Assembly (NCBI RefSeq): GCF_009849585.1
Contig: NZ_VCRN01000004.1
Span: forward strand, 186,001-250,000
Reading direction: 5' to 3'
Source of the DNA: Bacillus sp. ZZV12-4809
GTDB lineage: Bacteria > Bacillota > Bacilli > Bacillales > Cytobacillaceae
Length of the DNA stretch: 64,000 bases
Made by a program: the position numbers and the translations under genes. Below, piece by piece: positions 45,343-52,886 of the stretch. The notes below the pieces were generated by a model. That model had not been told where the DNA came from. It did not search any database and worked only from the letters and a program-made list of their open reading frames with translations. Position 1 is the first letter of the stretch; every line of letters starts with the position of its first letter.

Positions 45343-45645
45343 TTAATGATCAAGAACTTTCCCAGAACTGATTTGTTCATTTTTGTTCTCATCAATTCCA
45401 TATTTCCGATCAATCGCATCTCCCATTTTGGCATTAACAAACAGCAGAATGATAAACGTCAGTACTGCCCCCTGTGCACCCATAAAGTAGTGAAACGGGA
45501 ATCCGTTAATGGTAATATCGCTTAAGGGTTCTGCAAAAAAGACCACGCCAAAAGAGGCAAGAAAGCCAATAGCAAAATAAATAATCATATTCCGAGTCTT
45601 TTCGCGGAAATAGCTGTCCGCTACTTTTTTATCAATTTTTTTCAA
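45343..45645 (-). CDS. DUF4212 small subunit of the sodium symporter
   Basis: 100 residues, two membrane helices (IIYFAIGFLASFGVVFFAEP and FMGAQGAVLTFIILLFVNAK). The DUF4212 signature includes the region between the helices, INGFPFHYFMGAQG. TTG start behind GGGGGTGGAG. Always adjacent to ActP-type symporters, presumably a stabilising partner. Confidence 0.87.
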   Translation of the reverse strand: MKKIDKKVADSYFREKTRNMIIYFAIGFLASFGVVFFAEPLSDITINGFPFHYFMGAQGAVLTFIILLFVNAKMGDAIDRKYGIDENKNEQISSGKVLDH

Positions 45646-45792
45646 AACTCCACCCCCGGTAAAAATGATAAATTTGCAGTAAAAATGGTTATGAACACAT
45701 TTTATTGGTCAGGAATCACTCCTTAAATTGGGTATGTGCAGATGAATCACTGCTATTTCACCGGATCGGTTAAACCGACCCGGACAAAACCA

Positions 45793-45975
45793 TTACCTTA
45801 AACTGAAAATAAATTTGATTGTATCCATGAAAGGTGCGGGAACAAGGATGATTTGAATGAGGAAGTAAGCAAAGATTGATAGAAATGGGACTGCCAGGAA
45901 GATTGGCCTTTTCTTTCTTAAAGCAAGAAATAGACAAGTCCCTGTAATGAGCATCATTGACAGTAATGGAATCAA
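45793..45975 (-). CDS. Small membrane protein
   Basis: 60 residues, TTG start 45973-45975 with AAAGGAGGG seven bases before. Two hydrophobic segments (LLSMMLITGTCLFLALRKKR and IFLAVPFLSIFAYFLIQIIL). Not recognised. Same strand as the symporter operon, about 150 bases upstream of it. Confidence 0.6.
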   Translation of the reverse strand: MIPLLSMMLITGTCLFLALRKKRPIFLAVPFLSIFAYFLIQIILVPAPFMDTIKFIFSLR

Positions 45976-46106
45976 TTTGGTTCCCTCCTTTAGGAAAGCG
46001 CTGTCATTATTCTGCTTTCCGTTTATGTTTGAAGATGGGCATCAAAAAATGTTTTCTGATTTCATATAATTTTAAGAAAATTCATACTTCATTATGTACA
46101 AAAATC

Positions 46107-46140
46107 ATTTCCAGGTCAAGTCCATGCTGGAAATTTTTTT
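46107..46140 (+). terminator. Orphan terminator-like hairpin
   Basis: ATTTCCAG ... CTGGAAAT followed by TTTTTT on the plus strand, with GATTTTTG on the minus side. No plus-strand gene ends here. The 295-base gap 45976-46270 holds otherwise only the pcp terminator, so the hairpin may close an unannotated small RNA. Confidence 0.55.
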
Positions 46141-46254
46141 GAAGAAATAACCCATCCCTTGATATATAAGGGTTTATTTCAGGAAAAATGAATAACGAAA
46201 ACTTTAGGGCATTAGAGGAAAACACTATAGTAATAATGAAAACCATTTAAAAAA

Positions 46255-46269
46255 GAGCCATTCCGGCTC
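46255..46269 (-). terminator. Terminator of pcp
   Basis: Minus-strand GAGCC-GGAAT-GGCTC followed by TTTTTT, directly after the pcp stop. Confidence 0.88.
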
Positions 46270-46270
46270 C

Positions 46271-46876
46271 TTATTCCAGCTCTTTTATGATAAGTGTAAT
46301 TGCGTCCAGCAGATCGGAATCCGACCAGCTTGCCATGCTTTTCTTACTGGCAGCCGCCAGTGCATGGGATGCCGGTATGTGCACAAAACCCGCCGGTAAT
46401 TCATTGTTTGCCGATTTTAACAGGTGAAGGACGGAATACATTACGTTGTTGCATAGATAAGTCCCCGCTGTGTTTGAGATGGCTGCAGGATACCCCGCTT
46501 CCTTAAGTCTATTAACCATCCGCCGGATCGGCAGGGTGGAAAAATAGCCATCGGGACCATTTTCCTCTATTAGTTTGTCTTCAGGTGCGACACCGCTATT
46601 ATCCGGCTCGCCGTCCTGGCAATTGATTGCGATTCTTTCTGGAGTGATAGCGGTCCGCCCGGCTGCCAGCCCCAGAGAAATCACAGCATCCGGCTTTTCC
46701 CCTGTCACTTCCTCTACTATTTTCTGTGGCGCAAGCTTAAAATCAACCGGCAGCAGGCGGCCTAGGATTTCATAGTTTCCTACCGCCTTGCCATCCAGCG
46801 CATTCACAATCTTTTCTGTAGGATTAATCGGAAAATCAAGAAAAGGTTCGAAACCAGTTAACAGCAGTTTCTTCAT
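46271..46876 (-). CDS. pcp: Pyroglutamyl-peptidase I
   Basis: 201 residues. Cysteine peptidase C15 that removes N-terminal pyroglutamate. N-terminal signature LLTGFEPFLDFPINPTE; catalytic Glu80 (ITPERIAIN), Cys142 (TAGTYLCNNVMY) and His166 (GFVHIPASHA). Cytoplasmic, own terminator and ribosome-binding site (AGGGGGAG). Confidence 0.95.
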   Translation of the reverse strand: MKKLLLTGFEPFLDFPINPTEKIVNALDGKAVGNYEILGRLLPVDFKLAPQKIVEEVTGEKPDAVISLGLAAGRTAITPERIAINCQDGEPDNSGVAPEDKLIEENGPDGYFSTLPIRRMVNRLKEAGYPAAISNTAGTYLCNNVMYSVLHLLKSANNELPAGFVHIPASHALAAASKKSMASWSDSDLLDAITLIIKELE

Positions 46877-46952
46877 GTATTCTCCCCCTGTATAACACTT
46901 CGTTTTTCGAAATATTATACAGGATGAAGATAGAATTGTCTAAAAATATCAG

Positions 46953-46982
46953 TTCGACAAAATTCGGGTGGTGCCTGTCACC
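46953..46982 (+). repeat. REP-like sequence between pcp and spoIIQ
   Basis: Thirty bases identical to 27410-27439, ending in the hairpin GGTGCCTGTCACC. It abuts the spoIIQ terminator (46990-47012), upstream of pcp and downstream of spoIIQ. Confidence 0.88.
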
Positions 46983-46989
46983 AAAAAAA

Positions 46990-47012
46990 GAGCCTGCCAT
47001 TTCGGCAGACTC
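46990..47012 (-). terminator. Terminator of spoIIQ
   Basis: Minus-strand GAGTCTGCC-GAAAT-GGCAGGCTC (one mismatch) followed by TTTTTTT. Confidence 0.9.
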
Positions 47013-47019
47013 CCTATGT

Positions 47020-47949
47020 TTATGCGTCAGTTGATTCAGTTGCTGTGTCTTCTTCTACTTGGTCGTCAGTTTGACCTTCGTCTTCAGAAGTTCCAGCTGG
47101 GTCTTCTTCTTTATCAGCAGACTCGTCTTCTTCTGTGTTTCCTGCATTTTCATCTGCAGATTCTTCAGAGGACTTGTCCTCGGAAGGAGCAGCCTCATCG
47201 TTTTCTTCAGTTGCACCGCTGTTTTCTTCAGCATCTGCTTTGTCAGCTGTGTCCAGCTCCTGTAAAGAGCTTAGCGGTTTATTGAAGAAATCAAGCGGAT
47301 TGACCGGCATTCCGTCTTTACGGATTTCAAAGTGAACATGTACGCCTGCTTCTTCATTAAACAAGCTTTCGCCTGCCTTTGCAAGGACATCACCTTGTTC
47401 TACCTGGTCGCCAACTTTAACATTCATATCTGTAACAGATTGATATTGTGTTACAATTCCTTTGTCATGCTCTACTTCAATAACATTGCCCAAAAGCGAA
47501 TCTTCTTCAACCTTAGTAACTTTTCCGCTTAATGCAGCAAGGACATTAAATGATTCTCCATCCTTAGTGGCAATATCAATACCTGTATTCGGATGGTATG
47601 TGTTATTGTAAAATACTAGAGCAGCTTCCTGTTCTTCAGCCTTGCCGTCATAGTCATAGAATTGTTTTTGAATGACAGCTGAGTCTGGATCTTTGACAGG
47701 CATTACGAAGTTTTCCATTGAACGGTTAACTTCCAATGCTGGCTCGTCGTACTTTTTGCCGGTAATGTCTGTGGCTTCGTAATCGTAGCTGTCAGTGTCT
47801 GTAGCGTTATCGCTAGTCTGATACCAAAGAACACCGGTTAGAATGATTGCTGCACTTGCAATGTAGATAGCTGGGAATGCCCACCGCTTCTTCATAAACT
47901 TTTTAAAGCTGGAATCTTGAGAAGATCGTTTCTTTTCTTCCTCTCTCAT
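47020..47949 (-). CDS. spoIIQ: Stage II sporulation protein SpoIIQ
   Basis: 309 residues. N-terminal membrane anchor (WAFPAIYIASAAIILTGVLW) and a LytM/M23 domain (about 95-225) with HVHFEIRKDG. At the first zinc-ligand position (H-x-G-x-D in active enzymes) the sequence is N-T-G-I-D, so the domain is degenerate like B. subtilis SpoIIQ. It then serves as the forespore partner of SpoIIIAH rather than a hydrolase. An unusually long acidic tail (about 235-309, Glu/Asp/Ser rich) is added. Start behind GAGGTGATGATAA. Confidence 0.92.
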   Translation of the reverse strand: MREEEKKRSSQDSSFKKFMKKRWAFPAIYIASAAIILTGVLWYQTSDNATDTDSYDYEATDITGKKYDEPALEVNRSMENFVMPVKDPDSAVIQKQFYDYDGKAEEQEAALVFYNNTYHPNTGIDIATKDGESFNVLAALSGKVTKVEEDSLLGNVIEVEHDKGIVTQYQSVTDMNVKVGDQVEQGDVLAKAGESLFNEEAGVHVHFEIRKDGMPVNPLDFFNKPLSSLQELDTADKADAEENSGATEENDEAAPSEDKSSEESADENAGNTEEDESADKEEDPAGTSEDEGQTDDQVEEDTATESTDA

Positions 47950-48091
47950 TTATCATCACCTCAGCAATCAGTCTGAACAGATTAAGAGGATTATATACAT
48001 TTCTTAAAAAAAATTTTTTGGGCTTATTTTTCGACAAACGTTTTCGGATTATGCATGATTTGGGAAAAAATTTTAAAAGGAGTTACTAAAG

Positions 48092-48511
48092 ATGGTTAAG
48101 TGGATATTACGTGTGCTGCCTGTCCTATATATGGCGCTAATTTGGGTCTTATCCAGCATGCCGGCTGATGCTGTGGTGGAGCTGCCGGATTTGGCAGTGG
48201 ACCGGTTTATAAAAGAATCTATGCATCTGATTGAGTTTGGTATTTTGTATGTGCTTCTGGTTCTGGCAGCGCTGACTGCAGGTAAGCTGACGCCGGGAGT
48301 GAATATTCTTCTCGCTCTTTTTGCGTGCCTCTACGGAATTATTGATGAGATTCATCAGTCATTTGTACCGTACCGGTCTGCTACTTTAATTGATGCTGTC
48401 AAAGATATGACCGGTGTGGCAGTGTGCTGGTATTTTATCAGCAGGGCTCTTTTTTATGGGAAGTTTAAAAGGCTTGGCAAGCTTCTTGGTTTTGTTAGCA
48501 GGGCAAAATGA
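48092..48511 (+). CDS. VanZ-family membrane protein
   Basis: 139 residues, four membrane helices, with the family motifs RFIKESMHLIEFGILYVLL and YGIIDEIHQSFVPYRSATLI. VanZ proteins alter sensitivity to lipoglycopeptides and similar wall agents; the housekeeping role is unknown. AAAAGGAG site. Divergent from spoIIQ, convergent with spoIID. Confidence 0.88.
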   Translation: MVKWILRVLPVLYMALIWVLSSMPADAVVELPDLAVDRFIKESMHLIEFGILYVLLVLAALTAGKLTPGVNILLALFACLYGIIDEIHQSFVPYRSATLIDAVKDMTGVAVCWYFISRALFYGKFKRLGKLLGFVSRAK

Positions 48512-48542
48512 AAGAGCCGATTCTCTTTGAACCAGCTCTTTC
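48510..48542. terminator. Bidirectional terminator between vanZ-like and spoIID
   Basis: GAAAGAGC ... GCTCTTTC around an 17-base loop, shared by the converging genes; the U tract is short on the plus side. Confidence 0.65.
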
Positions 48543-48544
48543 GT

Positions 48545-49576
48545 TTACTTTTTAGCTGTTGCTTTTGTCAGCAGTTGGTCAGAAGCTGCTATTTCTACCC
48601 CTTTATAATAGTGGGAAACGATATCTTTATAGTTCTTGCCTTCAGCTGCCATGCCATTTGCTCCGTATTGGCTCATGCCGACACCATGGCCGTAGCCCTG
48701 GGTGTTGATGATGATGTTGTCACCTTTGCGTTCCCAGGTAAAGTCTGTTGATTTCAGGCCCAGTTTCTCTCTGATGTCTTTTCCGCTGACTACTTTTCCG
48801 TTAATATCCACTTTTGAAACCCGCTGTCCGGCTGTTCGCTCAGTCACTGTGCCGATGGTGCTGTCATTTGGAAGCGTCACACCCAACTTCCTTTCAAATT
48901 CCTGAACAGTGAATACCTCTCTGCCGTTAAACTTCGGCGACTGCAGATCCCATTTGCTTTCTACGCTTTTTAAATAAGGAACGGAATTTGGCCAGATGGC
49001 TTCTGAATTTTCGGTAAAGCCATTGCTTGTTGAAAAGAAGGAAGCTGTAATCGGCGAGCCATCGAAAGTAAGAATCTGTCCTCTTGTTTCGTTAACCGCT
49101 TCTCTTACCTTATTGATCTTCCACTTATAATCCTGTTTCCATAGCTGCCTCAGTTCCTTATCATTTTTATAAACCTGGTGGGTTACTGTATCGTATACTA
49201 ATGCCCCCTCAGGAAGTTCAACGCTATCTTTATTCATTAACTGCTTCACAATAAATGTCCTTGCTGCCAGCGCCTGAGCCTTCAAAGCCTCTTCTTCAAA
49301 CTCGGCCGGCATTTCAGATGCTACCACCCCGACAATATACTCTTCAAGCGGAACCTTCTCCAGCTTCTTCTGTGCAAGGCGGTAAACTCCTACCTCTATG
49401 GCCGGCCCTTGAGGAATTTCTGCTGCCGTCTCTTTCTTTGTCTCGGTCTTAAGCTCTTCACCAAGCTTCCCGTTGACTTTCCCTTCTGTAAAAGGAATCA
49501 CAAGCAGGGAAGGAACGATGAGCGTGACGGCAAACAACAGTGCGGCTAGTACGATGAAAGGTTTGAATTTTGTCAT
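48545..49576 (-). CDS. spoIID: Stage II sporulation protein D
   Basis: 343 residues. N-terminal membrane anchor (FIVLAALLFAVTLIVPSLLV), then the SpoIID transglycosylase domain: VPLEEYIVGVVASEMPAEFE and EALKAQALAARTFIVKQ near 80-115, ending with GYGHGVGMSQYGANGMAAEG. The Glu in VASEMPAEF is the family's catalytic acid. Lytic transglycosylase that drives septal thinning in engulfment. A sigma-E promoter lies upstream. Confidence 0.96.
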   Translation of the reverse strand: MTKFKPFIVLAALLFAVTLIVPSLLVIPFTEGKVNGKLGEELKTETKKETAAEIPQGPAIEVGVYRLAQKKLEKVPLEEYIVGVVASEMPAEFEEEALKAQALAARTFIVKQLMNKDSVELPEGALVYDTVTHQVYKNDKELRQLWKQDYKWKINKVREAVNETRGQILTFDGSPITASFFSTSNGFTENSEAIWPNSVPYLKSVESKWDLQSPKFNGREVFTVQEFERKLGVTLPNDSTIGTVTERTAGQRVSKVDINGKVVSGKDIREKLGLKSTDFTWERKGDNIIINTQGYGHGVGMSQYGANGMAAEGKNYKDIVSHYYKGVEIAASDQLLTKATAKK

Positions 49577-49619
49577 GTTTTAAGCCTCCATAGCAAATAA
49601 ATAATTCGAACTCATTTCA

Positions 49620-49649
49620 TGTTTATGGCTATGGACAAGCTAATATGAC
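49620..49649 (-). promoter_or_regulatory. Sigma-E promoter of spoIID
   Basis: Minus-strand GTCATATT-N14-CATAAACA agrees with the sigma-E consensus (KMATATT and CATACAHT, six of eight in the -10). The start would lie about 40 bases before the spoIID ATG. Confidence 0.75.
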
Positions 49650-49773
49650 AATAGATTAATATTTGCATCTGAAGCGGTGAAAAAGGTGCAGAATAGGGGG
49701 TGAAGCTGCGATAAAAAAATATTTTTCCCACCTAAAAGCAGCTTTTTATCTCCAAGATTTTTTGATCTTTTCA

Positions 49774-49868
49774 TTTATGTGCGGATAGGCCAAATTTCTG
49801 TACGGATAAACTTTTTTATGTGCGTATAGCCTGATTTATGTGCGGATAAAATTATTTATGTGCGCAAA
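49774..49868. repeat. Tandem repeat, five 20-21 base units
   Basis: The word TTTATGTGCGGATA recurs with changes at 49774, 49795 (TTTCTGTACGGATA), 49815 (TTTATGTGCGTATA), 49835 and 49855 (TTTATGTGCGCAAA). It lies in the 420-base gap between spoIID and murAA, downstream of the murAA terminator and upstream of spoIID. No gene is present there. Confidence 0.85.
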
Positions 49869-49884
49869 CAAAAATACATAGCAA

Positions 49885-49934
49885 AAACCGCAGAATCGAT
49901 TTGTCAGTCCTCTGACAGCTCGATTCTGCGGTTT
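49885..49934 (-). terminator. Terminator of murAA
   Basis: A 15-bp perfect stem AAACCGCAGAATCGA / TCGATTCTGCGGTTT with an inner GTCAG/CTGAC hairpin. On the minus strand it runs into TTTTTG. Very stable. Confidence 0.93.
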
Positions 49935-49997
49935 CAGTTGAAAATGCACGTAAGGCGACTATTTTGACGACTCTAAAAGCCGCCTTGATTGCATTGC

Positions 49998-51308
49998 TTA
50001 TGCGTTCATGTCAGAAACAAGACCGTTGTTAACAGGTGTTTCTTCCACTTCTGTAATACGTTCAATATCTGCTCCAAGGCCTGCAAGCTTTTCGTGGAAA
50101 TTCACGTATCCGCGATCCAAATGCTTCAGCTCTGTTACGCGTGTTACGCCATCTGCCACCAATCCAGTCAGGATTAGGGCTGCGGCTGCACGAAGGTCTG
50201 TCGCAGCTACTTCTGCGCCCTGCAGATTGCTTGGTCCGTTCATAATCACAGAACGGCCTTCAATTTTAATATCAGCGTTCATGCGGCGGAATTCCTCCAC
50301 ATGCATGAAACGGTTTTCGAATACAGTTTCTGTAATCACACTTGTACCCTGAGCATGAAGCAATAGGGCCATCATTTGTGATTGCATGTCTGTCGGGAAT
50401 CCAGGATGAGGCATTGTTTTAATATCAACAGCCTTCAACTTGTCTGGGCCCAATACACGGATGCCTTCAGCTTCTTCAATGAAGGTAACACCCATTTCTT
50501 CCATTTTGGCGATTAATGAAGCAGAATGCTCCATAACGGCACCCTTTACAAGAACGTCTCCGCCTGTAATGGCAGCTGCCACCATGAATGTGCCTGCTTC
50601 AATGCGGTCAGGAATGATGTTGTGCTCTGCACCGAACAGTACGTCCACTCCTTCGATGCGAATCGTGCCTGTTCCTGCTCCCTTAACCTTAGCACCCATT
50701 TTATTAAGGAAGTTAGCCAGGTCCACAATTTCAGGTTCCTTTGCTACGTTTTCCAAAATCGTTGTGCCTTTGGCTAGTGTTGCAGCCATCATAATATTCT
50801 CCGTAGCACCAACGCTAGGGAAATCGAGATATATTTTTGCTCCATGCAAGCGGCCTTCAGGTGCTTCCGCTTCAATAAAGCCATTACCAACCTTTACTTT
50901 CGCACCCATCGCTTCAAAGCCTTTTAAATGCTGATCGATCGGGCGGGAACCGATTGCGCAGCCCCCTGGCAATGCCACACGGGCACGGCCATTTCTTGCT
51001 AATAAAGATCCCATGACTAAAACTGAAGCACGCATTTTGCGTACATATTCAAATGGTGCTTCTACCTTCAACTCTCGAGATGCATTTACTGTTACTGTAT
51101 TATTTTCAAACTCCACTTCGGCGTTTAAATAGCGTAATACTTCATTAATAGTATATACATCGGAGAGTGTTGGGACATCACGAATTACGCTTTTGCCATC
51201 ACTTGCTAACAGTGTTGCGGCGATAACCGGTAAAACAGCGTTTTTTGCTCCTTCTACTTTGACAGAACCGCTTAACCTTTTTCCGCCGCGGACGATGATT
51301 TTATCCAA
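49998..51308 (-). CDS. murAA: UDP-N-acetylglucosamine 1-carboxyvinyltransferase MurA
   Basis: 436 residues. First committed step of peptidoglycan synthesis, adding enolpyruvate to UDP-GlcNAc. Lys22-Asn23 (EGAKNAVLP) and catalytic Cys117 ([11 protein letters not shown]), the fosfomycin target, are present. TTG start behind GGAGGGG. Located between ywmB and spoIID as in B. subtilis. Confidence 0.96.
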   Translation of the reverse strand: MDKIIVRGGKRLSGSVKVEGAKNAVLPVIAATLLASDGKSVIRDVPTLSDVYTINEVLRYLNAEVEFENNTVTVNASRELKVEAPFEYVRKMRASVLVMGSLLARNGRARVALPGGCAIGSRPIDQHLKGFEAMGAKVKVGNGFIEAEAPEGRLHGAKIYLDFPSVGATENIMMAATLAKGTTILENVAKEPEIVDLANFLNKMGAKVKGAGTGTIRIEGVDVLFGAEHNIIPDRIEAGTFMVAAAITGGDVLVKGAVMEHSASLIAKMEEMGVTFIEEAEGIRVLGPDKLKAVDIKTMPHPGFPTDMQSQMMALLLHAQGTSVITETVFENRFMHVEEFRRMNADIKIEGRSVIMNGPSNLQGAEVAATDLRAAAALILTGLVADGVTRVTELKHLDRGYVNFHEKLAGLGADIERITEVEETPVNNGLVSDMNA

Positions 51309-51341
51309 AGTGTATTCCCCTCCGCGTCCAATTTCTCTATA

Positions 51342-52082
51342 TTAATATTCAATCGTTATGATGGGTGTGCCAATAACTATGTTTGTCTTGGCGCCCATTC
51401 CATTTGTCCGTAATCCAAGCTGCATGTTCATTTTATTGCCATTTGTCTCAATCGATTCATCAAAAATCGGTGAATGTGCTGATGTTGAAATAAATTGTTC
51501 TTCTTTTAATGACTCTATTTCTGTCGCATTAAAAGCGTCCAGTAATTGACTTGCAATATCAGGCAAAGACTTATTAATCTTACCATTGAATTCACCCTGG
51601 ATACAAGAGAAAATTGTGGCATTTCCTCGAAAAATGTCAGAAATCTTGCTATTTATTTCTGCAGCCCGTTTGCTCTGTTCTTGTTTCCACCCCTGACCTT
51701 TGGCCTCATAAATGACATACGTCTGAACTTGACCTTTTGTGGGGGTTGATAGAATTTTTACTGCTTCTGACTGAGCATCTGTTTGCTTAATAATAGCTTT
51801 TGCTTCCCAGGATTTTTCTGTTTTCTGAAAGCTCCATTCCCAATCAGGATATTTTAACTGCAGTTCATCGGTGAATGCTTTTACTTCCTGAAGGTTCTGG
51901 TTTTCCATTTTTTCTCTCGCATGCAAAGTCCAATCTTTGATTAAAATATTCTCGCCCTGTAAAACCGAGGCCATCGATAACAGGTCAAGCTCCCCTTTGG
52001 CTACAGTCGTCTTATTCCCAATGTTTATCATCATGAAACCAATAATGGCAATAATAGATAATGTAATGAATGTTTTTTTCAT
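51342..52082 (-). CDS. ywmB: YwmB family secreted protein
   Basis: 246 residues from ATG 52080-52082 (GGGAGGAG, seven-base spacing). A frame start 69 bases upstream lacks a ribosome-binding site. Signal peptide/anchor FITLSIIAIIGFMMINIG, followed by the YwmB 'TATA-box-binding-like' fold (GQVQTYVIYEAKGQGWKQEQ). Function unknown. Thirty-three bases upstream of murAA, probably co-transcribed. Confidence 0.82.
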   Translation of the reverse strand: MKKTFITLSIIAIIGFMMINIGNKTTVAKGELDLLSMASVLQGENILIKDWTLHAREKMENQNLQEVKAFTDELQLKYPDWEWSFQKTEKSWEAKAIIKQTDAQSEAVKILSTPTKGQVQTYVIYEAKGQGWKQEQSKRAAEINSKISDIFRGNATIFSCIQGEFNGKINKSLPDIASQLLDAFNATEIESLKEEQFISTSAHSPIFDESIETNGNKMNMQLGLRTNGMGAKTNIVIGTPIITIEY

Positions 52083-52165
52083 CTGTAAACTCCTCCCCTT
52101 AGTACCATTGTTACCAAGGATAGAGTGAGCATACTTGGGAATTGTCGTCACTTTTTGACAAACAG

Positions 52166-52213
52166 AAAAGGCAGCAAATCACTGTGATTTCCGAGGCTCT
52201 TTTTGCCTTTTTA
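52166..52213 (-). terminator. Terminator after ywzB
   Basis: Minus-strand outer stem AAAAGGCA / TGCCTTTT enclosing the perfect palindrome AAATCACAGTGATTT (52176-52190), ending with CTGTTT. The 140 bases before it contain no supported gene. Confidence 0.65.
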
Positions 52214-52353
52214 TGCATACTTTGAAAACCATTTCACAAGATAGTATGTATGCAGGAAAACTAGCAACAAAAAGATTTTACTCAATAATTGACTAATTGA
52301 AAACATGTATGAAGACCTATATTTATGAAAAAATTTGACCGGTCTTGCATCAC

Positions 52354-52605
52354 CTAAAAAGGTGTAATGTGCTGCAGTATAAGCGGGAGCTGCTGGGACC
52401 ATAAAAGGTAGTCGAGAAAGAAGTTGCTGACAGATGATCCAATTACAATCGAAAGCAGAACATACAATACACGTGCCTGAAAAACATGATTTGCCCGCAA
52501 TAGGGTTTCAAACCGTAATGCCTGAAGCGCCCACCAGGCCAGCGCAATAAACACCAGATGAGACATAATGCTGATGAGTGCCTGCTGCCCAAATCCTGAT
52601 ATCAT
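52354..52605 (-). CDS. ywzB: DUF1146 family membrane protein, YwzB-like
   Basis: 83 residues, two membrane helices (LISIMSHLVFIALAWWALQA and VLYVLLSIVIGSSVSNFFLD). The pair with LRFETLLRANHVFQARVL between is the DUF1146/YwzB signature. AAAGGAGGG precedes ATG 52603-52605. In B. subtilis ywzB lies next to the ATP synthase operon; here the nuo operon is next. Confidence 0.87.
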   Translation of the reverse strand: MISGFGQQALISIMSHLVFIALAWWALQALRFETLLRANHVFQARVLYVLLSIVIGSSVSNFFLDYLLWSQQLPLILQHITPF

Positions 52606-52802
52606 CTTCTTCCCTCCTTTAATTCATTGCCACTTCGCTTACCTGCTTTGTGCGCTACAATACCATTTGACGTTTATACTATCAGGTAAGTTTCATAACT
52701 GGTTATTTTTTGAAAATTAAGTTTCTTTCTTTTTCGCCGTTTGTATCTCCATTATATCGAAATTGTCGAAAAAACACGAAGTTTAAAGAAGGGCAAACAA
52801 AA

Positions 52803-52821
52803 AGAAGGGGATATCCCCCTC
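52803..52821 (-). terminator. Terminator of the nuo operon
   Basis: Minus-strand GAGGGGGAT / ATCCCCTTC (with one wobble) followed by TTTTTGTTTG, 66 bases after nuoN. Confidence 0.75.
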
Positions 52822-52886
52822 CTATTTTATACCCCTTTTGTCCCTTTTTCGTAAATGTTTTTTAAAACCCCATTTTAAAAAGACCT

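Noticed and set aside
49774-49868. CRISPR array between murAA and spoIID
   Set aside because: The units are 14 conserved bases with 6-7 base gaps, too short for repeats and spacers, and no cas genes are present.
52211-52402. 63-residue minus-strand frame (starting MVPAAPAY) after ywzB
   Set aside because: It starts inside ywzB in another frame, has no ribosome-binding site and reads into the terminator region.
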